From the NCBI GenBank assembly GCA_002375495.1, contig DFLU01000012.1:355408-419407 (forward strand): DNA of 64,000 nucleotides. The letters run 5' to 3'. The DNA comes from Flavobacteriaceae bacterium UBA3611 (lineage in GTDB: Bacteria; Bacteroidota; Bacteroidia; Flavobacteriales; Flavobacteriaceae). Under the pieces are notes generated by a model. That model had not been told where the DNA came from. It saw nothing but the letters and a program-made list of their open reading frames with translations, and made no database searches. Positions 49,371-58,966 of this stretch are shown here, piece by piece (position 1 is the stretch's first letter; the number at the start of each line of letters is the position of its first letter). Position numbers and translations under genes: made by a program.

Positions 49371-49512
49371 CGCAAGGTAAACTCGTAAAATACTTCCATC
49401 AAAAGACTACGGCATAAAGCCAACGCTTCTTCCACTACTCATTTATTCCGTTTCCTTTTGAGCCAAGATTTTATCTTCCGTTTGGTTTCTGCTCAAATAT
49501 TGTTTAATCAAA
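49371..49512 (+). promoter_or_regulatory. Duplicated leader, copy 1
   Basis: About 140 bases upstream of the ParB-like gene match 51421-51566 upstream of the DUF932 gene. Shared words include ggtaaactcgtaaaatac, catcaaaagactacggcata, tttattccgtttccttttga and tgctcaaatattgtttaa. It is probably a common promoter/operator or 5' leader. Confidence 0.7.
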
Positions 49513-49524
49513 AATTTGAGTATT

Positions 49525-51312
49525 ATGACAACAAAAGCGAGTACCACAAAGAAGCGCAGTAGAGCGAAATCTACTGCCAAGAAAGAAGTAAATGGAAATA
49601 AATCCAAAGCACTTCAAATTCAGAACTTACCATTGGGTAAAATCAAGCCTGACCTTGAACAGCCCAGAAAAACTTTTAATGATGATGCCTTGCAGCAGCT
49701 TTCTGAGAGTATCGAAAAGCACGGTGTGTTGCAGCCAATCACGGTAAGGCAACTAAATGGCCATTATATCATCGTGATGGGCGAACGCCGATATCGTGCG
49801 AGCAAGCTTGCAGGAAAAAAGACCGTACCCTGTATCGTAAGAACTTATGAGAATAATGATGTTCTGGAAGTTCAAATCATCGAGAACCTGCAAAGACAGG
49901 ATGTTGAACCGACCGAAGAAGCCGATGCGATTGCTTACCTAAGTGAGAAATATTCACCTACCGAAATTGCGAAGCGATTGGGTAGAACGGATAACTTCAT
50001 CAGACAGCGTTTGAAACTGGCCGGATTAATTGATGGTTTCAAGCATTTTGTACGCAATGGCGAAATGACCATTTCCTTGGGCGTAGGCGTGGCACTTTTT
50101 GAACCGGAAGAGCAACAGATGATGTTGGAAACGATGGGCGAGGATTTTAATGCACATCAGATAAACAGGATGATTAAAGACCAGACATACTATTTGGAAA
50201 AAGCATCTTTTGATGTAGCCGATAAAAAATTGGTCCCAAAAGCTGGGTCTTGTGTTGAATGTCCTTTCAATGCCGCAAATCAAGGCAATCTGTTCGGCGA
50301 AGGAAAGATGGTCTGTACGAAAGCAGCCTGTTTTGAAACGAAGAAAAGCAAATCGCTCTTGAACCTGATTGAAAAATCCAAGAAAGAGAATATCCTTCTA
50401 ATTCCTGAAATACGACAATACTGGGCAGATGACGAAAACAATCAGCTCATTATATCGCAATTGGAAAAAAACGGATTGAAAGTCTATTTACTGGACGATG
50501 TTGAAATTATAGAGAATCCGATTGAGCCAACAATCGAGGGCATTAAGATAGAATATCAACATTACGAATATTCTGAAGATGAATTAAAGGCAGAATTGGA
50601 TGAAGCAATGCAGAATCACAATGAAGCCTTGGAAGAATACAATTCAGCGAAAGAAAATGGATTCGTCAATGGCATTTTGTTCCATCCTGAAACTTATAGA
50701 AATAAAGAGGTTTTTGTAAAGATTATTGAAAAATCGAAAGAAAAATCAACAGGTTATTCGGCACCATTGGCCAACAGGAAAATGGCAGACTGTACGCCTG
50801 AAGAACAAATCGTAAAAATCAACGAAAGGGAAATCCGGAAGAAGCAAATTGAGAACAACAAGCAGTTTGAAGATGTTGTGCAGATGATTCGTGAGACCAA
50901 ATACATCGATACGAAGAAAACACTTTCAACAGATGAAATAGTGGCATTCTCGATATCGCTATTTGAAAATAATGTGGACTTTATGAGCCAACAGAAGTAT
51001 TTCTCAAAGTTCTTGGGCGACACTTCAAAGATGACCAAAGTTGAATTGGTCGAGAATTTTAAGAAGAAGTTCAAAAAGGAAATCTTCCACAAGTTGATAA
51101 GGTATATGCTCACAAAGCAAGTGCATTTTGGCGAAAGCAATCACGTCAATAATCTGACGAACATTTCATTCTACAACGCAATACAGGGATTTTACAAATC
51201 CAAGATTGCCGGCATTGAAAAAGAATATGCCGAGAAGAGAGACAAGCGTGAAGCACGTTTGAAAGAGCGCATCACGGTTCTTGAAAAGCAAATTCAGGAA
51301 CTCAACGATTAG
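49525..51312 (+). CDS. ParB/RepB/Spo0J-family protein of a mobile element
   Basis: This 595-residue protein starts at the ATG at 49525, as the in-frame TTG nine bases earlier is less likely. A basic N terminus leads into the ParB CTPase/nuclease-like domain (about 30-125, GERRYRASK at 86-94 and IENLQRQDVEPTEEADA at 119-135), then the HTH domain (about 143-215, SPTEIAKRLGRTDNFIRQRL). Next comes a Cys cluster (C243, C246, C264, C269) that may bind zinc, and a long charged helical C terminus ending in a coiled coil. No ParA is nearby. Such proteins occur in Bacteroidota integrative elements, where they may regulate or assist maintenance. Confidence 0.88.
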   Translation: MTTKASTTKKRSRAKSTAKKEVNGNKSKALQIQNLPLGKIKPDLEQPRKTFNDDALQQLSESIEKHGVLQPITVRQLNGHYIIVMGERRYRASKLAGKKTVPCIVRTYENNDVLEVQIIENLQRQDVEPTEEADAIAYLSEKYSPTEIAKRLGRTDNFIRQRLKLAGLIDGFKHFVRNGEMTISLGVGVALFEPEEQQMMLETMGEDFNAHQINRMIKDQTYYLEKASFDVADKKLVPKAGSCVECPFNAANQGNLFGEGKMVCTKAACFETKKSKSLLNLIEKSKKENILLIPEIRQYWADDENNQLIISQLEKNGLKVYLLDDVEIIENPIEPTIEGIKIEYQHYEYSEDELKAELDEAMQNHNEALEEYNSAKENGFVNGILFHPETYRNKEVFVKIIEKSKEKSTGYSAPLANRKMADCTPEEQIVKINEREIRKKQIENNKQFEDVVQMIRETKYIDTKKTLSTDEIVAFSISLFENNVDFMSQQKYFSKFLGDTSKMTKVELVENFKKKFKKEIFHKLIRYMLTKQVHFGESNHVNNLTNISFYNAIQGFYKSKIAGIEKEYAEKRDKREARLKERITVLEKQIQELND

Positions 51313-51330
51313 CTTTTGTTGTTTGAAGAA

Positions 51331-51360
51331 GGGTCAGCATTCGTGCTGGCTCTTTTTCTT
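51331..51360 (+). terminator. Intrinsic terminator after the ParB-like gene
   Basis: gggtcagca-ttcg-tgctggctc (51331-51352) has nine pairs including two G-U, followed by a T-rich run. Confidence 0.8.
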
Positions 51361-51420
51361 TTTTATGACAGTACAATCAAAAGTAGGTTCACAAGGAAGG
51401 GGTTATCAATCAATAGTTAG

Positions 51421-51566
51421 CGCAAAGGTAAACTCGTAAAATACACCCATCAAAAGACTACGGCATAAAGCCATTCCTTATGCCATCGCTAATTTATTCC
51501 GTTTCCTTTTGAGCTGAGATTTTAGCTTCCGTTTGGGTACTGCTCAAATATTGTTTAACTAAAATT
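51421..51566 (+). promoter_or_regulatory. Duplicated leader, copy 2
   Basis: It is closely similar to 49371-49512 and placed the same way, ending just before a start codon. It also carries an internal ggcataa/ttatgcc inverted pair (51462-51484) that copy 1 lacks. Confidence 0.7.
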
Positions 51567-51574
51567 CAAAAGCT

Positions 51575-52411
51575 ATGTATTTACAAAATTTACAACAGGA
51601 TGAAATCTTTGTTCCATCAGAAATGAAATCCTTAAAAAGTCTGACACAGATGGAATCCCGAAGAGGGCTTGAAAATGCCATTATCTCAAATGGCAAAATT
51701 GTCAACGTGGTATCGAACAGCTATGGCCACATTCCGAACCAACTGTTCTTCAAGAAAGCTGAAGAAATGCTGACCGATGCACAGCTGAACTTCCACAAAC
51801 GCACCATCAACAAAAATGATAGGTCGTTCATTACCGACTTTATCATCGACGACAAAAGCCAGTTTACGGTCAAAAATGATAAAGATTTGATACTGCCGAT
51901 GCTTCGGTTCAAAAATTCCTATGACGGTAGTGAAAAGACCTCTGGTCACTTTGGATTTTATAGAGAAGTGTGTTCAAATGGTCTGCACGTTTCTCAAGCA
52001 GAAATCGAGTTTTCCATAAAGCACAGTAAGAACAATACGCACTTAATTATGCCGAGGTTGAACAATCTTTTCGATAAATTTCTGGACAACGAATTCTACA
52101 CCATTACCAAGAAATTCGACAAGATGAAGGAATTTAAAATCATCGACACACAAGAATTTGTGAAAGCGATTCTTGACAGAACGAAATTGTTCAGATATGA
52201 ATGTAGCGACAAGAATAGCGACCCTTCAAAAAAGTCTCGTGAGGTCATAGAAATCTTGAACTACGAAGCCTTGCTACTGAATGAAGAACCAAATCTGTGG
52301 TTAGGTTACAATGCATTCAATTCAGTACTTCATAACGTTTTGAAGAAAAGCTTCGGCCAACAAGAACGGTTAGATAAAAAGCTGTTTGATGAAGTCTATG
52401 CTATGGCATAA
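51575..52411 (+). CDS. DUF932 family protein
   Basis: This 278-residue phage/plasmid-like DUF932 protein has SNSYGHIPNQLFFKKAEEML near 48-67, MLRFKNSYDGSEKTSGHFGFYREVCSNGL-type wording near 110-138 (NSYDGS and VCSNGL are the family words), and a helical C terminus. Members are frequent in plasmids and integrative elements. Function is unknown. It shares its leader with the ParB-like gene, so both are probably controlled together. Confidence 0.85.
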   Translation: MYLQNLQQDEIFVPSEMKSLKSLTQMESRRGLENAIISNGKIVNVVSNSYGHIPNQLFFKKAEEMLTDAQLNFHKRTINKNDRSFITDFIIDDKSQFTVKNDKDLILPMLRFKNSYDGSEKTSGHFGFYREVCSNGLHVSQAEIEFSIKHSKNNTHLIMPRLNNLFDKFLDNEFYTITKKFDKMKEFKIIDTQEFVKAILDRTKLFRYECSDKNSDPSKKSREVIEILNYEALLLNEEPNLWLGYNAFNSVLHNVLKKSFGQQERLDKKLFDEVYAMA

Positions 52412-52658
52412 AGTTAATATAGGTTTGTCCAGTACCTCAAACTGGATTTAATGCCTTACAAGCAATCAACCTCATTTAATTTAAGGATACTTCTACTATG
52501 ATATGAGCTAAATAGAAATGTATCACAATATCGTCATCTTATTTAAATTATTACAACTACATTTTCAAGTTTGAGTTCATTACACATTCATATCAAAGTG
52601 TTGGCATTCTTCTTTGCACAACCTGTGCATCGATTAATTTGTATCTTTGTAAAACTTT
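52412..52658. other. Gap before the metal resistance genes
   Basis: It has no gene. It contains the operator-like palindrome at 52615-52629 and the promoter box at 52642-52649. Confidence 0.6.
52615..52649 (+). promoter_or_regulatory. Operator palindrome and promoter of the metal efflux genes
   Basis: tgcaca-acc-tgtgca (52615-52629) is a perfect inverted repeat, followed 12 bases later by TATCTTTG (52642-52649), a good TAnnTTTG box. The ATG at 52659 is only nine bases beyond the box, so the transcript has almost no leader. The palindrome covers the expected -33 region, as for a repressor site. Confidence 0.65.
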
Positions 52659-53051
52659 ATGAAAATATTCTTTTCTATATCAATGTCTATTTTACTCTTT
52701 TTTCAAGGAATCAGCGTAGATATGGACTTATGTGGACCAATTAAAGAAATTTCAAACTTAATTTCCCATTATCAAGACCATAAAGTTTATGGCGACTCTT
52801 TCTTTGAATATATAGTAGAAGATTACATCGCAAACGATGCAAAAAGCGAAGGGCATCATAATAATTCAGATAAGGATAACGTACCTGTCCATTCTCATCA
52901 TCAATGTTGTCATCCTGTAGTTTTTATAGCAAACACCGCAACACCTCTTATCAATCGATTTAAGTTTGAAGATAAAGAGCAGTTTAATTTATATACAGTC
53001 AACTTCAATTCCAGATATCTGGAATCTCTTTTTCAACCCCCTCAAGTATAA
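52659..53051 (+). CDS. Exported His/Cys-containing protein of a metal efflux locus
   Basis: This 130-residue protein has a signal peptide (about 1-20), then an acidic region and a His/Cys-rich patch (EGHHNNSDKDN, HSHHQCCHPV near 66-87). The C terminus SRYLESLFQPPQV resembles small proteins found directly upstream of CusA/CzcA genes in Bacteroidota. It probably binds metal in the periplasm or envelope, which is inference. It is the first gene after the operator and lies 119 bases before the pump gene. Confidence 0.75.
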   Translation: MKIFFSISMSILLFFQGISVDMDLCGPIKEISNLISHYQDHKVYGDSFFEYIVEDYIANDAKSEGHHNNSDKDNVPVHSHHQCCHPVVFIANTATPLINRFKFEDKEQFNLYTVNFNSRYLESLFQPPQV

Positions 53052-53074
53052 TTCAGTTTTTTTTAAGGATAGCT

Positions 53075-53142
53075 ATATCCTAACGTGATGCTTCTCAAGA
53101 TAGGCATTGCTATATAAATGCGTTGCACCTATTCGCAACGTA
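53075..53142 (+). promoter_or_regulatory. Inverted repeats before the RND pump gene
   Basis: Two small hairpins, ggata/tatcc (about 53077-53090) and cgttgc-acctattc-gcaacg (53121-53140), fill the gap. They could be an attenuator or RNA-processing site. No clear promoter is seen. Confidence 0.4.
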
Positions 53143-53170
53143 AGTTTTAAACTGAATTAATACATTTTCT

Positions 53171-56100
53171 ATGATTAACAAAATCATTTCATTTTCCATT
53201 AATAATAAATTTATTATTGGCTTATTTATAGTGACATTGGTTGGTACCGGCATTTGGTCTATGGCCACTATAAACTTGGGTTCTGTACCCGACATAACAA
53301 ACAATCAAGTACAGGTAATAACAGTAGCCCCAAACTTGGGGACCGAAGATATAGAGCAATTTGTTACCTATCCCGTAGAATTGGCAATGGCCAATCTTCC
53401 TGACGTTATCGAACTGCGTTCAGTATCCCGTTTTGGGCTGTCCGTAGTTACAATTGTCTTTAAGGATGAGGCAGGCACTTATCTTCCCCGGCAATTGGTA
53501 CAAGAGAAATTAACCGAAGTTGCTGGAGAAATCCCCGAAGGCTTCGGCACGCCATTTATGGCACCCATAACAACAGGTCTGGGCGAAATCTACCAATACA
53601 CCTTAAAATTAAAAGAGGGCTACGAAGATAAATACGATGCTATGGAGCTTCGTACCATTCAGGATTGGATTGTAAAACGTCAAATGGCATTAGTACCTGG
53701 AGTCGTTGAGGTAAATGCTTTTGGTGGTTATGTAAAGCAGTATGAAGTTGCCATAAACCCTAATAAGCTGAAAAGTTTCGGTATTACAATGAATCAGGTC
53801 TTTGAAGCCCTTAAAGCAAACAATGCCAATACTGGTGGTGCTTATATTGAAAAAAACCACCAAGCAAATTTCATTCGTGGAGAAGGTTTGGCACGAAGTA
53901 TCGAGGATTTGGAAAACACAGTTGTGACGACTCAAAATGGAAGTCCTGTTTTAATCCGGGATGTCGCCGAAAAAGTAGGCTTTGGTAATCAGGTGCGTTA
54001 TGGTGCGTTTACCCAAGATGGACACGAAACTGTTGGTGGACAAATTTTAATGCTGAAAGGCGAAAGCCCAGGCAACGTAGTCGAAAATGTGGAGAAGCGC
54101 ATTGTAGAAATACAAAAATCCCTACCCGAAGGCGTTTACATAGATACATTTTTAAGCCGAAGTGAATTGATAGGAAGAACCACAAGCACCGTTGAAAAAA
54201 ACCTCATAGAAGGTTCCCTCATTGTGATTTTTGTTTTGGTCTTGCTTTTGGGAAGTTTCCGTGGCGGATTAATTACAGCTTCGGTTATTCCATTATCATT
54301 GCTCTTCGCATTTATTTTGATGAAACAATTCGGTGTATGGGCAAACTTAATGTCATTGGGTGCAATCGACTTTGGAATCATCGTAGATGGTGCAGTAATC
54401 ATTGTAGAAGGAATGGTGTTTCACATTCATCAACGGATGAAAAAATCAACAAAGGTCATTGAGCAGGCTGAAATGGACGAAATTGCTTATGAATCTGCCA
54501 GTACGATGATGAATTCGGCGTTTTTCGGACAACTTATTATCCTTATTGTATTTACACCAATTCTATTTTTGACGGGTGTAGAAGGAAAAATGTTCCGTCC
54601 AATGGCATTTACTTTTGGATTTGCCGTTTTAGGAGCAATTATCCTTTGTCTTACTTACGTCCCAATGATTTCTGCAATGTTCCTTAAACCTACTAAAAAT
54701 CAGAATAGTTGGTTTGCAAAATTTGAAAACAAGATAGATAGGTTCAGTGATAAAATAATGGCGGGCCTAAATCGAGCTTACCTTCCTTTGCTCAATTTCG
54801 CACTGCGCTTTCGAGCTGGTGTCGTGATTGGCGCAGTTGCTCTATTACTAATTGCAGGGTTTATTTTCAGCAATATGGGTGGCGAATTCATACCTAAATT
54901 TGATGAGGGCGATATTGCGTTTCAGGCTTTGATAAAACCGGGGAGCAGTCTTACCGAATCCATTGAGGCTTCAAAAAAACTTCAAAATTTAATCAATGAA
55001 TTTCCGGAAGTAAAAACGGTAGTTTCAAGGATTGGTGTTGCTGAAATACCAACAGACCCAATGCCAATGGACATTGCCGATAGTTACATTATTCTTGAAA
55101 AAGATAAGAGCAAATGGACTTCTGCAGATAGTAAGGAAGAACTCATAGAAAAAATCCAAGAAAAAATTTCAGTAGTTCCCGGCGTAAATTTCGTGTTTAC
55201 CCAACCCGTGGAACTTCGTTTTAATGAATTGCTTACAGGTGTCCGTGAGGACGTAGCAATCAAACTGTACGGAGAAGATTTGGGCGTGTTGGCAGACAAG
55301 GTACAGGAAATCGCAGCAGTCATCAGAACGGTTCCTGGAGCTGCTGACCTTAATGTCGAGGCTACAAGTGGTTTGCCACAAATGACAGTGGTGTATAACC
55401 GCGCAAAAATGGCACAATACGGTGTAACCGTTGACAAGCTGAACGATTATGTGAGTGCGTCATTTGCTGGAGAACAGGCAAGTGTCATTTTTGAGGGCGA
55501 AAAACGGTTCGATGTGGTCATTCGTTTGGCAAAGGAATTTAGACAGGACATCAACAGCCTTAAAAATCTTTATATCGATTTGCCAAACGGAGCGCAAGTG
55601 CCTTTAAAGGAAGTGGCAGATATCAGCTATAAGCCCGGGCCAATGCAGATTTCAAGGGACAATACCTCTCGTCGTATTTCGGTAGGGGTCAATGTTCGTG
55701 GGCGCGATGTAAAATCGATGGTCGAGGAAATTCAGCAAAAATTGGAAACGGACGTGAAATTGCCACCTGGTTATTTTGTAACCTATGGAGGTTCGTTCGA
55801 AAACCTTCAACGAGCTTCAGACCGATTAATGATTGTAGTGCCTATTGCACTTTTCCTAATATTCATATTGCTCTATTTTGCCTTGAGTTCGTTCTCGCAG
55901 TCCTTAATGATTTATATGGCAGTGCCATTGGCGGCCATTGGTGGCGTGTTTGCACTTTGGATAAGGGGAATGCCATTTAGTATTTCTGCGGGAGTAGGTT
56001 TTATTGTGCTCTTTGGAGTTGCGGTTTTAAACGGATTGGTACTGATAAACAAATTCAATGAACTAAAAGAAAGTGGAATGACAGACTTAAAAAAACGAAT

Positions 56101-57574
56101 ATACGAGGCAACCCACGAGCGTTTACGCCCAATTTTACTGACGGCTACCGCAGCCATTATGGGCTTTATACCAATGGCGGTTTCTACCTCTGGTGGTGCG
56201 GAAGTACAACGTCCTTTGGCGACAGTAGTAATCGGTGGACTTATAACGGCTACCTTCTTGACACTGGTCATTGTTCCTGTCCTGTATTATTGGCTGGAAT
56301 CACGAAAAGAAAAGAAAAATAATGGTGGTGACGCAAGTTACGTCAAGAAAAGTGCAACCGTGGTTGTGGTATTATTGAGTTTAGGAGGTTTCTTATCCCC
56401 AACTTCCGCAAGTGCACAGGACGGCCAGATGAGCCAAGTGCTCACTTTGCAAGAAGCCATCGCTCTGGCCAAGGAAAATTATCCTTCCCTTAAAGAGAGC
56501 CAAGCCTTTATTGAACGTGAACAGGCGATGAAGGGTACCAGCTTCGATTTGGGAAATACACAGGTATTTACAGGAAAGGAAGAGTTTGGCAATGACCTTC
56601 CCGGTGTACAAACTACCATAGGTGTACAGCAAGGAAATATTGATTTACTTTCAGGTTTTTCAAAATCCAAGTTCTATAAGGCACGTGTTAAACTGGGCGA
56701 AACGTTCTACGCTGTCAACGAGCAGCAATTGATTCGCAATGTGATGCAGGCTTATGACCGCATCAATTACAACAAGGCGCAATTGCGTTTTGCGGAACAG
56801 TTGGACAGTGTTTATGCTAACTTTAGGACCGCTGCAGAATTGCGTTACGATACAGGAGAAACGGGCAAATTGGAATTTATTGCTGCCTCTTCCGAATATC
56901 AGCAGATTCAGGTTTTACGACAGCAAGCCTATGATGACATTGAAATTGCAAAAAGGGCATTGAAGCAGTATTTGGGCATTGACCAAGAAATAGAAACGGT
57001 TGGTCAGCTCTATGAACCGATGGATTTTTTGGCCAATTTGGATTCGGCTTCCGCAGCCAATAATCCTTTGCTTCAATATGCTATGCAAAATGCGGAAGTA
57101 AGCAAAGCCAATATCGGTGTAGAAAAAGCACAGTTCCTACCCAAGTTCAACTTCACCTACGGCAGGCAGATTGTGGATGATGTGTCGGGTTTCAACACCT
57201 ATCAGGCTGGTATTAGCATACCGCTTTGGTTCTTTCCGCAGAAATCAAGGGTAAAGGCCGCTAAAGCAGATGCATTGGTCGCCGAGAATCAATATCTCGA
57301 ACAAAAGGCAATGACCGAAAGTAGAGTGTCACAGCTCATAAAATCGCTGGAAAAGACCCAAAAAACACTTAACTATTATCAGGAAGGTGCATTGCTTTTG
57401 GCCGAGGAACAAATTACTACGGCGGAACTGGCTTCTAAGGAAGGTGAAATTGATTATGTGAACTATATCACGATACTCAACAGCGCCATCAGGATAAAAC
57501 AAAATCATATACAGTTTATAAATCAATATAACCAGCAGTTCATTGAGTTGCAATACCAACTGGGTAACCTATAA
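53171..57574 (+). CDS. CusA/CzcA heavy-metal RND transporter fused to a TolC-like domain
   Basis: This 1467-residue protein has an inner-membrane RND pump in residues 1 to about 1045, with the HME-class proton relay segment DFGIIVDGAVIIVEG near 399-413 and twelve membrane helices in two sets. A linker contains a signal-like hydrophobic stretch (about 1055-1082, ending SASAQ). From about 1085 to 1467 is an outer-membrane factor (TolC/CzcC-like) domain, starting LTLQEAIALAKENYPSLKE. The fusion is known in Bacteroidota. The internal SASAQ could be cleaved to release the OMF part. It exports mono- or divalent metal ions together with the adaptor encoded next. Confidence 0.93.
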   Translation: MINKIISFSINNKFIIGLFIVTLVGTGIWSMATINLGSVPDITNNQVQVITVAPNLGTEDIEQFVTYPVELAMANLPDVIELRSVSRFGLSVVTIVFKDEAGTYLPRQLVQEKLTEVAGEIPEGFGTPFMAPITTGLGEIYQYTLKLKEGYEDKYDAMELRTIQDWIVKRQMALVPGVVEVNAFGGYVKQYEVAINPNKLKSFGITMNQVFEALKANNANTGGAYIEKNHQANFIRGEGLARSIEDLENTVVTTQNGSPVLIRDVAEKVGFGNQVRYGAFTQDGHETVGGQILMLKGESPGNVVENVEKRIVEIQKSLPEGVYIDTFLSRSELIGRTTSTVEKNLIEGSLIVIFVLVLLLGSFRGGLITASVIPLSLLFAFILMKQFGVWANLMSLGAIDFGIIVDGAVIIVEGMVFHIHQRMKKSTKVIEQAEMDEIAYESASTMMNSAFFGQLIILIVFTPILFLTGVEGKMFRPMAFTFGFAVLGAIILCLTYVPMISAMFLKPTKNQNSWFAKFENKIDRFSDKIMAGLNRAYLPLLNFALRFRAGVVIGAVALLLIAGFIFSNMGGEFIPKFDEGDIAFQALIKPGSSLTESIEASKKLQNLINEFPEVKTVVSRIGVAEIPTDPMPMDIADSYIILEKDKSKWTSADSKEELIEKIQEKISVVPGVNFVFTQPVELRFNELLTGVREDVAIKLYGEDLGVLADKVQEIAAVIRTVPGAADLNVEATSGLPQMTVVYNRAKMAQYGVTVDKLNDYVSASFAGEQASVIFEGEKRFDVVIRLAKEFRQDINSLKNLYIDLPNGAQVPLKEVADISYKPGPMQISRDNTSRRISVGVNVRGRDVKSMVEEIQQKLETDVKLPPGYFVTYGGSFENLQRASDRLMIVVPIALFLIFILLYFALSSFSQSLMIYMAVPLAAIGGVFALWIRGMPFSISAGVGFIVLFGVAVLNGLVLINKFNELKESGMTDLKKRIYEATHERLRPILLTATAAIMGFIPMAVSTSGGAEVQRPLATVVIGGLITATFLTLVIVPVLYYWLESRKEKKNNGGDASYVKKSATVVVVLLSLGGFLSPTSASAQDGQMSQVLTLQEAIALAKENYPSLKESQAFIEREQAMKGTSFDLGNTQVFTGKEEFGNDLPGVQTTIGVQQGNIDLLSGFSKSKFYKARVKLGETFYAVNEQQLIRNVMQAYDRINYNKAQLRFAEQLDSVYANFRTAAELRYDTGETGKLEFIAASSEYQQIQVLRQQAYDDIEIAKRALKQYLGIDQEIETVGQLYEPMDFLANLDSASAANNPLLQYAMQNAEVSKANIGVEKAQFLPKFNFTYGRQIVDDVSGFNTYQAGISIPLWFFPQKSRVKAAKADALVAENQYLEQKAMTESRVSQLIKSLEKTQKTLNYYQEGALLLAEEQITTAELASKEGEIDYVNYITILNSAIRIKQNHIQFINQYNQQFIELQYQLGNL

Positions 57575-57592
57575 TCTAAAAAAGAATAAGAA

Positions 57593-58861
57593 ATGAAAAA
57601 TATAGCAATAGTAAGTGTAGCATTAATGACCTTCTTTATGGTTGGTTGCAACGACAAGCCCGATTCAGAATTGGGACATAACGAAGAAAACACAACTACC
57701 GAAAAAATGGAAGGTGAAGGAGATGCACACGGTGAACATAATGAAGAAGAAGAAGAAGAAGAAGACGGTCATAATGAAGAAGAAGGCGAGGAAGGTGTGG
57801 TAATGCTTACCAACGACCAAATCGAAACCGTTGGTCTTGAGACCAAATTGTTGGAAAAACGTAATCTCGGTAACAATATCAAGGTTACAGGAAGACTCGA
57901 ACTTTTCCCTCAAGACAAGGCCAATATTAGTCCATTTATGGGTGGTAATGTTAGGTCCATCAAGGTTATAGAAGGAGATAAAGTGCGCAAGGGTGAAGTG
58001 CTTGCATATCTTGAACATCCGGATATTATAAGTATGCAGCAGGAATATCAGGAAAAAAACGACGAACTCGTATTCCTAAAGCAGGATTTTGAGCGAAAAA
58101 AAATATTGTTCGACAAAGGTGTTTCCTCAGGCAAGGAATTCCAGATGGCACAATCAAAATTTCGTTCCACGACCTCAAGTGTAAACGGTTTAAGGTCAAA
58201 ACTACGTTTATTGGGAATTAACGCATCCAAGGTAGAGCAAGGAGAAATCTACTCTGCAATACCTATAACTACGCCAATATCGGGCTATGTAGACGAGGTA
58301 ATGGTAAGTCTTGGGGACTATGTGGCACCACAGTCCAAGATGTTCGCCGTGAGCGATAATTCTAAAATTCATTTAGACTTAAAAGTGTACGAAAAGGATA
58401 TTCCAAAGGTAAAGGAAGGACAGAAAATAATCTTTACGGTAGCTTCTAAACCCAATGAATTGTTGACCGCAGAAGTACATTCCATCGGTAAAACTTTTGA
58501 GGAAGACCCTAAGGCCCTGCACGTGCACGCCGATATAGATAATAAAAATGGCGAATTACTTCCCGGTATGTATGTTGAAGGCAGGATTGCGGAAGGACAA
58601 AAATCAGGATATGCCGTTCCAGAGGAAGCCATTGTCAAGGAAGGCGAACAATCCTATATTTTCATTGTGGATGAGGATGAGGAAACCGAAGAAAACACGG
58701 TGAAATTCAGAAGAATCCCCGTAAGTACAGGTGTCAATGACCTTGGCTTTGTGGAAATCAATATTCCTTCAGAAATGGCAAAAAATATTATGGTTGTCAC
58801 AGTTGGAGCCTACACCCTTTCTTCGGAAATGGTCAAGGGCGAACTGGAACACGGACATTAA
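57593..58861 (+). CDS. RND efflux periplasmic adaptor (CusB/CzcB-like), lipoprotein
   Basis: This 422-residue membrane fusion protein has a lipoprotein signal ending FFMVGC with C19. Residues 28-70 are extremely Glu/His-rich (HGEHNEEEEEEEDGHNEEEG) and could bind metal. Then come the lipoyl-like and barrel segments (VIEGDKVRKGEVLAYLEHPD), an alpha hairpin (about 135-190) and the C-terminal barrel. It bridges pump and outer-membrane domain. It starts 18 bases after the pump stop. Confidence 0.93.
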   Translation: MKNIAIVSVALMTFFMVGCNDKPDSELGHNEENTTTEKMEGEGDAHGEHNEEEEEEEDGHNEEEGEEGVVMLTNDQIETVGLETKLLEKRNLGNNIKVTGRLELFPQDKANISPFMGGNVRSIKVIEGDKVRKGEVLAYLEHPDIISMQQEYQEKNDELVFLKQDFERKKILFDKGVSSGKEFQMAQSKFRSTTSSVNGLRSKLRLLGINASKVEQGEIYSAIPITTPISGYVDEVMVSLGDYVAPQSKMFAVSDNSKIHLDLKVYEKDIPKVKEGQKIIFTVASKPNELLTAEVHSIGKTFEEDPKALHVHADIDNKNGELLPGMYVEGRIAEGQKSGYAVPEEAIVKEGEQSYIFIVDEDEETEENTVKFRRIPVSTGVNDLGFVEINIPSEMAKNIMVVTVGAYTLSSEMVKGELEHGH

Positions 58862-58966
58862 TTCAATAATAATCAAAGGTTTTGATTCCGGGTTTGTTTA
58901 TCGTCTTAATTAGTTAGTTAAAATTAAAGAACAGGCTCGGTTCAAAATCGATAAAAATAAATAATT

